The position numbers and the translations under genes were made by a program. From positions 3,596,001 through 3,660,000 of the forward strand of contig OZ017803.1 of assembly GCA_963969395.1 (NCBI GenBank): a stretch of DNA of 64,000 bases. The letters run 5' to 3'. Source of the stretch: Pseudoscleropodium purum (lineage: Eukaryota > Streptophyta > Bryopsida > Hypnales > Brachytheciaceae). The notes beneath the pieces were generated by a model. The model was not told where the DNA came from and searched no databases. It saw nothing but the letters and a program-made list of their open reading frames with translations. Position 1 is the first letter of the stretch. Every line of letters starts with the position of its first letter. Shown piece after piece: positions 12,851 to 25,801 of the stretch.

Positions 12851-15710
12851 GTCACTTTATTAGACCTTCAAGGCCAATCATAGGATCCAAAATAAATAAG
12901 CTATTAATTTGCAACAACCAACCTACAAAAGGATTGGAGTTACTTCTTTCTATTTTTCAATTGTATTTGCAAGGCCCTAACCTTCATAGTAGGGCCCTTA
13001 CACCAAATAACACCCTCACGTACATGCTTTCCATTATATTCCAAAAGAATGGCTAACCCACCTTTGTTGATTTATAGGCCTAATGACTTGATGGTTTTTG
13101 CAAAAAAACATTCTCCTCAATTTTCTAATTTCCTTTGTCCATAAAACTTTGAAATTCAATATCTCTCACTTCATTAATTGGAATGCTACAAAACTTGTTT
13201 TGTATACATGGCCTCTTCTATGGCTTTCTAACAATACTATAAGCATCCCCATTGACTCAACAATTTTAGGAGATCACAAAATTGGATCACAAATAATTTG
13301 TATATTTAATATTTAGCAAAAATTGAGGCTTTATGGTTGAAATGTTGATGGCACATTTTCTGGGCAATGTTGATTATGAATATACATACATTATTGAAAA
13401 TCTACTACGTCTATTATTGTACTCTACCATACTTTCATGATCCCATAAGAATATAGTCCACATCATCATTTCTTTTTGAATAATTAATTAAAGTTGAAAA
13501 AATCATTTGAGTCATTATTAAGAGCATAATTATTAGGAAATATTTGGATTTAAAAATTATTATTTTAGAAAAATTACGGCATCTATTTTTAGAAATAGTT
13601 TCTTGTTGGCCCTAACCACGAAGTTTGATACATCCAAATGGACCCCTTTGCAATGCAAGGACACCATACAAGTTTCATCAAGTTATAGGGTTTCATCCCA
13701 AAGCTGCCAAGATGTCATTAAAATTTAGTAAAAACAAATGGATGACAAGTGTAGGAGAAATTGTGACAAATATCATAGTGGATGAACCCATAACATCATA
13801 GTTTGCATTTAAACCATATATTATATGCAAATTACGTCACAATTTAATACATCACAATTTTTGTCACATTTTCATTTGCACATATTTTCATTTGATCATC
13901 ACTTCATGCTAAATCCTAATGACACCCAAATAGCTCTATGATGAAATCCTACATGTTAGTGAATCCTATTGTTCTTGTTGAGTGATCGATCATTGTTCAA
14001 CATAGTGTTTGAGAAAAATTAGAGGCTTGTTCAAAGTTAGTGAGTGGAATTGGGAAAAACTTGGTTGCAATTTGAAAACATTGGAAAAAAATAGATGAAA
14101 AAAATTATAAAATTTCTATTTAGAGTGTGAAATAGATGAAAACAGATTCAATATGGGAATTAAAGGAAAATAGCTGATAAAACTCCAAAATATCCTTAAC
14201 ACAAGTTCAACATCTATTATATTAAGTACAGATGGTCATGATCCAATGTCTCAAAAATGGTCACGTTTTCATCCCACTTTTCTCGTCTCATTATTTCATT
14301 GTGCCCCTCTCCTGTTGCATTGCTCTGTTCTCATATTGTTTACCACCAATCTGTGGAAATGATACATTTTGAATGGTTGGGGGTAAACTTTGATTTCAAT
14401 TAATTTTGACTTGAATAGTGAATGAGTTAGTGAATAGTGAGTTTGTGAGGGAATTAAGCTTACTTTGAAGCCCTTTAAAAATTTAATGGACAGTTAGCAT
14501 AACTGACATATCATAAATACTAGAGTTTTTCAAATGCATGGGCAAGCAAGTCCATGCATTTAAAACGACATTTGATGTTCCAGTTTGGTCAAACTTCATT
14601 AGTTTCCTATTTTAATACATGCCTTATAAAATTTTGAATGTTTTTCCATATAGGAATCTATAACTAAAATTTATTTTTATTTTTTCATAGTTAAAAACAT
14701 CATAATTAAATTTATATGATTTTTCAAGGTAATTTCTTTGTAAAAATCGTAATGATTACACAAATGTTTAAAATAATATGAAATTTATAGCAAAATTGGA
14801 GATGATAGTGATAAATATGACAAGATAATTGGTGTATTCTTAAAGCTCACACTAAGAAGAAATTAAGAGAAAAGTTTTAAAGTGGGGTATTTTAAACTTT
14901 CAATATACTATCTTTATAGTGTCACAACAAATAAAATTTTAATAATTTTGGGAAGAAAATCAAAAGGAAGTAAAAGTATTTTATTCAAAATACAGTTTTT
15001 TGGTGAAGCTCCAAGGCATGTATAACTAAAAATGATCTAAAATTCAGGTTTGATCTTGTTGTAAAATTATGCCTCTCAAGCAAGTTTGTCCTTTAAGAAT
15101 AAAGTATTTGTATGCCACAAAATGGTATTCCTGCATTGGTTGACGTATGCACCATTGAGCATTGCCCAAAACTAGCTCCATTCAAAATTATTGTTGTATG
15201 ATTTCACTAAGGTAGAGGATCCATAAAGCACCCTCTAACACAAAGGTATATTTTGCTTTCTCATTGCACCGGTAATATACAAATAGTGTATACTTCATGA
15301 GGTGGACACTTTTAGTGCCCCTATGATCAACTTCAAAGATTCATAAGTAATTCCACAAAGTTGCAAAAAATATGAAACATCTTGAAATAGATGCCAATTT
15401 CATTTTTCTTTCAAAGAAAATTTATTGAAAAATATTTCAAGAAGTCTAACCTCCCAAAATTAATTCTCAACTCTTAACTCTTAAATGGGCACTTTATGGA
15501 CCTCCTAACTTATGTCTAACTTGCAAGGCAAGGCGATGAAACAATACATCATGTGGTCAAATATTATAACCAATACATCAATACATGTAATTGTAAAGTG
15601 TATACAATGAGAAACCAAGAGCCAGAGGTTGATAAAAATACAAGAGAAAATTCCTTAAAACAACCAAACTTAGTTTAATGGATTTTGGTGTTGTATTTTT
15701 TTTGTATTGT
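12851..15710. other. AT-rich intergenic DNA
   Basis: No gene recognised. Around 15306-15440 the sequence resembles the stretch at about 35740-35870 (shared ATTCATAAGTAATTC and AATATGAAAC), indicating another dispersed repeat. Confidence 0.5.
14532..14561. other. Small perfect hairpin
   Basis: AAATGCATGG and CCATGCATTT form a 10 bp perfect stem around a 10 nt loop. No poly-U terminator context and no evidence of function. Confidence 0.4.
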
Positions 15711-16846
15711 AAGGTCTACTTCATTTACAAACTACCAATTTGAGGCATTCAGTTTTTTTGTATAATGTGTAGAGTAATTGGCATATTTTTAATAAGCATA
15801 TTTCTGATACATTAGAAGAGTTTTGGGGGGTCCAGAAGCCTGTTTTGGGCCTATTCCCCCACAGATGTTCCTCGCGGCAAGGGGAATGACCCATTGTCAG
15901 AATTTTTTTTTTAATGAAAAAAAAAAAAAAAAAAAAAAAATTAGTCTCCAAATGCAAAAAAAATATTTGTTTTGGTCAATGACGTGGCAAGGTCTTAGCC
16001 GCGCCGAACCTATTTCCTGCATTCGTAGGGTGTGATAACTCGCAAGCATCCAGAGGCCCCAAAAATCTTCTAATGTTTTTCTTTATGCAATCCCAATCAA
16101 ACATAGCATATTTTAGTTAAAAAAATTAAAGCAAAATTATATTTTTGGTGAATTTTTCAAGTCAATTTTCATGGTATTATATAACATTTTATTGAAAACA
16201 ATTGGTGGTGAGTTTTTAAAAATTTGATTACATAGATATGTAAGGAACATCCATATCTACATCTTTCATATTAAAAAAACACCTTATTAAACAACAAAAA
16301 TATGAGCAAAGTAGAGTTAAATGTGAGGTTTCCTATAACCAAAATTTGTGAAATAGATATCTTCATATTTTAATAAGATTTTGGCAAAGTAATTGTAACA
16401 TCATGCTGAAATGTATAAAACTAGTTATAGTATGAAAGTCAAATAGGAAAATCTTGTTAAAATATAATGATATCCATTTCACAAATTTTAGTCATATGAC
16501 ACTTTACATTTTACTCTTCTTTGCTCATAGTTTTGTTACTTAATGGGGTATTTTTTAATATGAGAGATATCTGTATAGATGTTTTCTATATACCTATGAA
16601 ATTAAATTTAAAAAATTTATCATCAATTGTTTTTAATAAAAGATTATGTAGTACTATGAACATTGACTTCAAAAATCCACTAAAAGTGGAATTTTGCTTT
16701 TTTGAAATTGAAATCGGTATGCTTGATTGGAATTGCATAAGAATTGGGTGTTAAATATCCAAGACAAAAAATTCCTATTTTTTTCTATACTTTGCAATTA
16801 AAATTAGAATGCCTCAAATCAGTAGTTTGTAAATGAAGTAGACCTT
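15711..16846. mobile_element. Foldback element, 1.14 kb
   Basis: The left end AAGGTCTACTTCATTTACAA is matched exactly in inverted orientation at the right end (ACTTCATTTAC reversed at 16827-16846). Inverted similarity continues inward: 16303-16385 pairs with 16445-16527 (shared AAAATTTGTGAAAT, TGAGCAAAG), and TTATGCAATCCCAATCAAACAT at 16083-16104 pairs with sequence near 16715-16740. Most of the element could therefore fold into one long imperfect hairpin. No transposase and no clear target-site duplication. Confidence 0.75.
15809..16076. mobile_element. Small TIR element nested in the left arm of the foldback
   Basis: ACATTAGAAGAGTTTTGGGG at the left is paired with an inverted copy at the right (CCCCAAAAATCTTCTAATGT). 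The right foldback arm lacks this segment, so it inserted after the foldback formed. It carries a run of about 26 A. The open frames over it are not coding. Confidence 0.6.
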
Positions 16847-19800
16847 TCGGTATTATTCTTAGTTAAACAATCTTCTAATATCCCTTCTACAAACTAGGGT
16901 TCACTTTACAATTAAATTGAATGTGTTTTAAATTTTAGACAGAGCTTCACACACTACAAAGCACTATATCATTTGGGTGGTTGATTGGGTGCAGTGTAGT
17001 GACTTCTCGGGTGTCAAGTTTGCCCTCCATCCTAATTACATCATCCACAATACATCCTCATGGTAGTGCTTCCCACTATACAATACATGCATAGAGAAAT
17101 CCAATACTTATGTACTAGTACTTATGTGATGCAATACTAACATACCAATTTTCATATTGATCCAATTGTGGAATTTACTTCCATTGTGAAACATGTCACC
17201 AGAAGGAACTTGCATTTCAAGATGTCATAATTGATGTCATTCTTAATATAAAAACAACTAATACCATAGATGTCACCTAAAATGTGTCACCAAAAATTTG
17301 GATTTCTTCTGAACTTCTACTATAATCTAATTTTGGTTAGAAAGTAAAACAAATGTGGTAAAAAAAATTTAGCATTTATTTTATCAATAGTTTACATATA
17401 TAAAAAATTTGAATGTGGAAGTCAATGTGGGTCATAAGACTATCCGTGCATCATTAGTATAACTATTTGGTTAGTCAATCAAGCCTATGATTGTTTTAGT
17501 GCTTCCAATAGTTGAATTCTACAACAATTGAATTTTAATTCTGAATAAGCATTGTCTTAAATGAGATTGAATTTAGATTTTAAGTACTTAGATTTTGATT
17601 GAAAGAAGCTTTGTGATTTAATTCTTTGAAGAAATCCTTGCAATGTAATCAAATAGTTGTACAAATATTTCACACAAGTATTGAACAAGTATTCACTTGC
17701 TCTTAACTATGTGTATATAGTAAGCCAAAAGTGTGGACAAAAATACTAGAACAATTTCTAAAAGCTAATAAGAGGGATCATTGACTTCAATCTTTTAATT
17801 TATAGAATATTAGCTAAATACCACATCATTTGAAACTTCACAAGATCAAATTACTTTAGCAATATATTGGCATGTATATTCATATAGCATGAAATAAAAA
17901 TACTTAGCATCTTCATTGCATTCTTATAATAATTTTATTCAATTTTCAATTTGGCTTAGAGTTTGCTTTATCATTTTGAAGGAATTACTTAGGTCTTTTG
18001 ACTTGCAATCTTGGAGGTTTATACAATCAAATATATTTATCTTTTGACAAAACATGTCCAAGAGAATTTGTATACAACTATATAATATATAGAGAATTGC
18101 TATAGCCTTGGCAATTTCTACGGAAAGGTTTTTGACCATTGTAAATTAAAGTACAATGCCAAAATTTATTTAAGAGTTTATCATGCTAAGGGTTCATAAG
18201 TTTCTTTCCAAAAGGAAGTTTCCAAGAACATGTATTGTATAATTCTAATCTCATAAGATATTATGGCCTATAGTTGGACATATAAATTAACCATGAATTT
18301 ACAAAAATTAAATGAAAAAATGACCTAGCTTTTAGTAGAAGAAGCAAAATAAAGTTAGTATTACTTTTAAATACTTTGAATAGTAAAAAATCAATATGAT
18401 TTTTTAAAATATTTATTTAAGAATATTTAACAACAACAAACTATTGCAATTAAATGTAGATTATCTTTATCTAAAAAAAAAATAGTTTGTAGATAGGATT
18501 TTACTATAAGACACAAAATTCTAGATAAATTTCCTTGGTGAAGAAGGTAAATTAGTCTATTGTTTTGTGATTAATATCATATTTAAAAGTAAAAAATTCT
18601 TTCATTATAGATTTTGAGATTATTCTTTTATAGTTGCTAGTTAATTTTAAAAATCAATTGGCATTTATTATTAGCCTAGTCTAGTTTCTCAATCCAAAAT
18701 AGATGAATGGTGAATTTTCAAAAAATTGAAGAAACTTTAAAATTTTAATGCCTCAATGTTCTTTTGAGTTTTTTCTCATTTTTGTTTATATCTTTGTGCA
18801 ATTATATTCTTTACTTCAATTTCATCAAGTTCGCCATAACAAAGGTCATTCCTTAAAAATTCAAAAAAAATTTGGTATGCAAGAGAAGGTATTTGGACAA
18901 AACATTGGCATAAAGTACTTTGTTCATCATCTTGAATATGGTATTGGAGAATTTAGAAGTTCAAATGTCATAGGTGCATCTTTACAATGGCTTGCAAAAG
19001 ACTTGAATTGCCAAATGAATACTAAAGGCTCTATAATTAATTTTGATTGACCTTCAAAAAATATATCACATGTAATGTAATGTTTTCAGAAATACAACAC
19101 TTTGGTCCTAGTCAACCCCTTAAGGTCTACATATTCAAAATTTTAAATAAAAGATGAATGCAAACATGTTCAGTGCAAACATATTCGAAGCACACAAAAT
19201 CTTGGTTTTTTCATCCATCTAAATGTTTGTGGATTCTTGTGTATAGACTTTTTAATTTTTCTTTACAAATATTCTATAGTTCAAGGAGTTTAGGTTGAAT
19301 AAATTTTTTAATTCAACAAGTGATCTGTAATAATCTGTAATTCAATAAGTGATTTGTGAATAAATTTATTCAATAAATAAGTAAATGAAAATCTTTAAAA
19401 TTATAATCATTGAATCTTAACATTTTAGAACTTAAAATATATTTTTCAAAAGTTTACACATATTAAATATATAATCAATTTTACAAGGAAATTCTAAGTG
19501 GTTGTTCAGATTTTATTGAAAATTATTGCTTATTACAATTGTAAATCTACTTATAAAGATTTGATCTATAAATCTTATCTACAATTTTTGTTTAAAAGCC
19601 ATTATAAAATTATTATTCTAATTTTCATTTTATAATTCATCTTTACAAGTGTAGAAATTTGGACTATCCTAAGTAGAAAATAGTCCTTACTCCTCTAAGT
19701 CCCCAAGTCATTTTTTTTGGTCATTAACCACTCAAATTACCATTTTTAACACAAACAATACAAATTCCAAATATTTATTTTGTTTGCATATCCAATGATA

Positions 19801-19899
19801 AAATCTTGCACTAGACTAGAATGAAAATGTTTAGAAAAAATTTCAAAATCTTTGATTATGTTGATCACAAGATATAAGCATTCAAAGTGAAAAAAAACA
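16847..19899. other. AT-rich intergenic DNA
   Basis: No conserved gene or TE domain recognised. A 100-codon open frame at 18748-19050 has no recognisable similarity and strongly AT-biased composition, so it is not called. Confidence 0.5.
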
Positions 19900-22690
19900 A
19901 TTTTTTTTATTCCTAGTTTAGATAGATTATAAGGTTTTGAATCTTCTTGATGTATAATTTTTGTACTATAGATTGTCAATTAAATTTTTTTTTAATATTG
20001 AAAAATTGAATTGAGAATTTAGGACCGCTTAGAAATTATTTTTGAAAAAAACCCCATGATTTTTATTCTTAAAAAATTGTTAAGTAAAAAAGATACAAAG
20101 GAAAAGGAAAAATTAAATTGTTGATAACTCTAAGAAAAACACTAATTCCAACAATAAGATTGTTTTAGAAAATGAATAGGCAATAACTGCCTCTTTGGAG
20201 TGCATAGTGACAAATTATGCACTTAAAATTCTAGTTTTGTTTTCATTTAATCCCCTATCCTCCCCCCATTTCATTTAAAGATTAATTTTTTTTTACATTT
20301 CCACCCCTCCCATCCCTTTGAAACTTCTAGGTGGGGGTAGGACTAGTAGTTGATATAGGATATATCCCATATCCCTTACCCATATCCGTGCCTTGTATCC
20401 CATATTTGTATCCCTTATCCATATTTCCAGAGTTACTAAAGTATGAGCAGGGAACAATGAGCGTTGAAAAATGTATTTTTTTTAAATCTTGTGAAAAATT
20501 TAAAACTTTTCACCATAAGATGCCTATATCCGTGGTTTAGGATAAACATTTAAAGTTGTAAATGAGTTTATAGAGGATGAATGGATTTAGATGAATTTTT
20601 ATAGTTGATTTTGTTCGATGAAATACATTTGTTGTTCATTGCATTGGATGATGAATGTTTATTGAATGGGACTTAAAACTCAATTGTTTAAGACAAGGAT
20701 TGATGTCGAAGTACCTTGAATTAAAAATAAAGAAGTTGCTTCCCTTTATTAATTTGGGAGTTTATTTAACCTGCAATTGAATTTTCAAAATTTCAAAATT
20801 ATTTTCTTCAAAAGAAAATTTGTATTTAAAAAAAATTAAAATTGAATAATAATAATAATAATATATTTTTAAAATTTAGTAGATGGCTTCTCAAAATCGA
20901 GGAGCAATTTTTTGTTGCTAAAGGCATCTTCCCTATATTAATTTGGTGAAAATTTTAAACTACTATTAAAAAAAAGAATTCAATTTTTTTTTTCAATTTT
21001 TTTTCATAAAAAAATTAATACATACTTTTAATTAAGGCTCCTCGGATTCCGAAGAGCCCCTTTTGGATTCTAAAGAACCCTTCTTTGCCAATGTCAACTA
21101 CCAAGAGAAGCCTATTTGATTTCAAGGAGCCATTTTTTGGTGCTAGAAAAAGTTGTTTGGAGTTATTTAAAGGTCTGAAGTTCTTTGTAAATGTCTTTTT
21201 GTGCTTACGGAAGGTTATTCGGAGCCCAAAGAAGGCTCCTCAGATTTTGAGGAGCCTTGAGTTAAATAATTTAATTCTTTTTAAATGTTTTTTTTGAAAA
21301 AAACTTAAAAAAACAACTTAAGTTGCAATTCAAATATTCTCTAAAGTTAGTAGAGGTAGGTGCCTTTGGCAACAAGAAATTGCCCCTTGGATCCAAGGAG
21401 CTATTTGCTAATTAAATAAGAAAATCAAAATTTGACAAAAAAAAATGAATAAATTTTTTTTTTTAAATTTAAAAATTATTTTGACTTTTTTAAAATTCCA
21501 ATTCAAACAAACCTCCAGAGTCCAAATTAATAGAAAGAGGGCCTTTTGGCAACAAGATATGTCTCTTTGGATTCAATGAGCCGTCTGCTACATACTAGAA
21601 TATTTTTTTCCTATTCATAGATTCTCATAGTGTTTGGAATTTTTTTCCAAGTATTCCAAAAATGAATGAATGACATGGATGAAATTCATCTATTCATTAC
21701 CTCAATGGTAGGACCTTTTATGTTGTGGGAGACGCTAGGCTATCATTCTTGACCCTACCTACAACATTTGAGTGCTAAATAATTACCTTAAATCAAACTT
21801 CTTTTAATAATAAATTAATTTTTTGAAAATTTTATTTTTAGTAAATTTTATTTTGGTAATTTTGACATTACTATTTTTAGTTTTGACACCACTATTTATG
21901 ACTTTAACATGTCTATTTTTAGTAAAAATAGTCTTAATGAGCGTCCAAGTCTAAATGTTTGTTGCTCAACACTCATTGCTCATTGCTCCCCACTCACATT
22001 CTAGTGTCGTTGTCCATATTTCATATTTGTATATTTATCCGTACTATATTTATATTTATACTTATACCTACATGTGTACCATATTTGTATTCAAGATCAA
22101 CAACATTAGAGGGGGGGAGGCAAAATTTTTTAAAAATCAACAATTGTCAAATTTCTAGGCCAAAGGATGGAAAAAATGGAAGAACAAGAGTGTGCAACTT
22201 CTTTTCAGTGCACAATAAACTAAACTACATGCAATTCTTTTTTTAAATTGTTAAAACTGAGTTCATAAACAAATATAATACATTATTTTTTTAGATTGTT
22301 TACAAAATAAGAAGCTTCATAATTCTCACATCACTTAAATGGAATCAAATGGAATCAATTAAATCTTTCTAAATTAAAAATATGGTATATATAAAATAAA
22401 ATAATTTATTTTTTTCATTTTTTTTATTGTCTACGTCTACTTGTTTAGGGCTTGTCGTAGTATGGCTTTTACTCTAGGGCATTGATTAAAATAAAAATTA
22501 TATTTCTAGAAACCTCATTAGTTTTTGTATTTTGAAAAAAGGTTTCAAAAAATCTTGCCAAAAATTGAGATCATAGGTACTTGCCCAAAGTCCAAAAAGT
22601 CCCCTCAAGAGACTTTTAAGGGGTTAAGGAATTAAATAACAACCTAAAACTCCTTAATCCCTGAGAACAAAGGCTTTTTCTTGCCAAAAA
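19900..22690. repeat. Dispersed repeat family B, copy 1, split by a later insertion
   Basis: 19900-20188 and 22222-22690 correspond to consecutive parts of the 22.86-23.55 kb copy. For example, TTCTTAAAAAATTGTTAAG and CCAACAATAAGATTGTTTTAG on the left, and CTCACATCACTTAAATGGAA and GAGATCATAGGTACTTGCCC on the right, align to the intact copy. The intervening 2.0 kb is the separate family A element. Confidence 0.6.
20189..22213. mobile_element. Family A element, long copy (2.0 kb), inserted in family B
   Basis: Begins GCCTCTTTGGAGTGCATAGT and ends in CAACTTCTTTTCAGTGCAC, variants of the same motif in direct orientation. The flanks are AATAAC on the left and AATAAAC on the right, a likely imperfect target duplication. 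It includes the CCCCTCCC run and CCCATATCC array near the left end (20300-20430) and the CCATATTTGTAT / GGGGGGAGGCAAAA block near the right end (22000-22130). The middle has AT-rich sequence and several copies of a motif ending GGAGCC. No coding region recognised. Confidence 0.55.
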
Positions 22691-22859
22691 AACACTCAAA
22701 AATGCCATTTCTATTGCAAAGAGTTAGAAACTTTGAAAATAGTTTTTTTTGCATGTCTAACTATATGATCTTCTACCTAATTATTATAGAAACATATGGA
22801 AGAAATTTTAGAAAATTTGACCACATAGATTGAAAGATATCTCTATTTAAAGTAAAGAA

Positions 22860-23560
22860 AATAAATTTTTTGCACCTTGAATGACTTGATTATTTGACTT
22901 TGAATTTTCTCAACTTAAATTTTATGTACTATATAGTTTTGAGGTTTAAATCTTTATGGTGGGAAATTGAGCTAAGAATTTAGAGAAAAAAGTTTAATTT
23001 TCATTCTTAAGAAAATTGTTAAGGAGAAATAGGTACAAGATAGAAGGAAAATCAAATTTATTAATATCCTTAAGATGGAATTCAAACACACTCATCCCAA
23101 TGATTAGATTATTTTAGCAAGTAAACTTAACCATGCATGTAAAACTTTTTTTTAGGAAAATTATAAAAATTGAGTTAAAAAATGAATTCAAGACATTATT
23201 TTATAGGAAGTTGCTATTGGATTGCTTGGAAAACAAGATGCTCCATAACTTTCACATCACTAATCCAAATGAAATGAATCAAAGCTTTACATGCAGACAA
23301 AAAATATAATCTATGATAAAAAAAATTCAAATTTTTGTAAATTCTCCCATGTTTAGAGCCTATTTGGCATAAATTTTGCTACTAGGCATTGATTGAAAAA
23401 ATTACGTATTTCCACATAGCTAATCAATTTTTCTATCTTCAAAAAAAGTTTATAAAAAGTTTATGACAAAAATTGAAATTGTAGGTACCTACCTAAAATC
23501 CAATTCGTCCCTCAAAAGGACAATGGTCCTTTAGAGATTAAAAAAACTTGTGTATACATA
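22860..23560. repeat. Dispersed repeat family B, copy 2
   Basis: Reference copy for this family: contains TTTAAATCTTTATGGTGGGA near 22945, TTCTTAAGAAAATTGTTAAG near 23005, TTTCACATCACTAATCC near 23250 and GTAGGTACCTACCTAAAATC near 23485. Non-coding. Confidence 0.6.
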
Positions 23561-25450
23561 TTTCTTACTTGTTGGAGTGTGGAGCACCAATGCATTCATC
23601 TCAAAGTGTCTTGCACTATTTCCTCTTTTAGCGCCATGACTAATTATGACAATGAGATTTAAATGTGGAATCCCCAATTTGATATTTTTTCCAATTATAA
23701 TTGCATATATCCAATCTCATAGTTTGATTTCTTTGAGGCCATAACATTCAAGTTGATAGCATCATAATATAGTCACGTGTCTCTTATCCTAATTCTAGTT
23801 TGGAATCAAATGTTACAAAAGTTGCATTGTATAAATTTATACAAGCTAAAACATTACTACTAGTACATAACAAAAAGTTTAACAAATACAATAATTTGTA
23901 ATGACACTAATTTTGTAGGTGAATGAGTTTTATTTTCTCACCAATAGGATATATTAGTGCAATTGAAATATAGTCCCCTCCATGTTCTAATAAAAGTGAA
24001 TGAAACCACAATATATTGCCCTATTAAAATGTTCATGTCTATAGAGCATGAAAATAAAAGTTAAAAAATAAGAATAAGAAAACTTTTATCTTTTGGTGTT
24101 GGTGACATTTTCACATACTTGTGCAAATTCTTAGCTAAACAAAACTACCTCCATTATTGCCTAATTTTCACCCAACAAAAAGCACAAAAACTTACTCCAT
24201 ATTTTTTTATCATAGATGATCAATTTAGGAAAAGGGGTGATTTCTGTTTGGATTTCAAATTTCAAATTAAAAAACAAGAACTAAATAGGATAGGTTGAAA
24301 ATTATTGACTATAAAAGAGAATCTAAAAAATTTTACATATATTTTTGGTGGGGGCAATAAAAAATTGATATCTCTACATATAGATGCTATAAGATAGTAA
24401 CATTCTAGTTAGTTCCTTAAAATAATATTTATTAATTCTTCATATATTTTGGAATATAACCTCCATTTTGAATCATAGATTTGTTGATTGATTTTTGTAG
24501 AATTAATGTCCATTTCAAATATTGATAAACTCTCAAGTTATTGATATCTTGGATTTATCTTCAACTTCCAAATTATGAGCTAAAATTTTCACTTTGTTTT
24601 TTCTTCTAGTTATAAATTATATCAATGATAATTTTCTAAGAAATCAATAGAATTTTCTTACAAATGTTGATTGATGACACTTAGTCTCTTATAAGAAAAA
24701 TATAGTATTGAATTTTGAATGTAATTCAAAAGGACAAATTGAGCTTAGAAATGATGTTTGACTAAGTATATAGTAATGAAACCAACCCTCTTTTTTTATA
24801 CTTTGGTGCCACATTGCTCTATATTCATATAGATCTCTACTTTCAACCAAAAAAAGTAGACATTTTTTTGCCAAAATATTTTTATTTCTATTGATAATAT
24901 AGATAAATTCACCAATTTAAAATGAAACAATGCATGTATAGACTTTAAAAGTGTGCTTTTGTCCCAAAGATGAATGAATATAGAAAAAAAATACTTTACA
25001 AAATTATACATGATTGACATCTTTGCACTTTCTTAACCCCTAAAGCAGGTTGGCCTTGAGAATAATCAAGCCATGTGGGTTGTATTTTGAGGTTGCTATA
25101 TGTATAGGGCATGATTTTAGACTCTATACAATAACTTTTGGAGTCAATTTTTTTTCCTTGTGCTCCTTGCCAAGATTAGTATAGTGTAGCAAAATGTTAA
25201 GGCAAACTTTGATGGCAAAAACTTTATGGAAAATATAAACATGGACAAGGTTAGGTAGGGTTTTATGTTCAAAGATACCTTCTAGTATGGTACCTCATAT
25301 AAGCAATGGTTGAAAGTGATAGCCGTGTCAGCTTAGTATGATGGAAATGTACAAGTTAGCCGCTTGCATTGTCATCTACAGACTTGGTAGTTGTGCATTC
25401 ACTTGAGAAGGGGAATAAATTGCCATGATAGACATGACACAAATAATTAT
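23561..25450. other. AT-rich intergenic DNA
   Basis: No gene or recognised TE domain seen up to the copia LTR. Confidence 0.5.
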
Positions 25451-25628
25451 TGAATCATCCTCAACTTACTGGACAACTTCCCTCTTGGATGACATTCATC
25501 CAAATAGATTAGGGGTTAGCTTAGCCTCTTTTAGGTTAGTCTAAGTGTATTTAAGTTAAGTGACTTCCACCACTTCTCCCTCTTGAATTACAGTAATGTT
25601 CTAATGTTGTAACAATGCAACTATTCCA
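25451..25628 (+). repeat. 5' LTR of copia element
   Basis: 178 bp, starts TG and ends CA, directly followed after three bases by the primer-binding site. Confidence 0.9.
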
Positions 25629-25631
25629 ATA

Positions 25632-25643
25632 TGGTATCAGAGC
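25632..25643 (+). promoter_or_regulatory. Primer-binding site (initiator tRNA-Met)
   Basis: TGGTATCAGAGC is the canonical plant Ty1/copia primer-binding site complementary to the 3' end of initiator methionine tRNA. Confidence 0.92.
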
Positions 25644-25801
25644 GGGCTTAGGGTCCTATGTCTTTATTTCTTTCCCTACAAGTCGTTATAGACACTTGAT
25701 AGATCGTATTCATTTTTTTTTTTTTCGTTTATCTTACGGGCCAAACTATGGCGTTTTCTTTACTGGAGTCATAATTCAAAAATCACAGGGTTTGTACTAG
25801 C

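Noticed and set aside
14532..14561. Small hairpin as a possible microRNA precursor
   Set aside because: A 10 bp stem is too short for a plant microRNA precursor and there is no extended pairing around it.
18748..19050. 100-codon open frame in AT-rich DNA
   Set aside because: Composition follows the surrounding AT-rich sequence and no conserved motif is seen.
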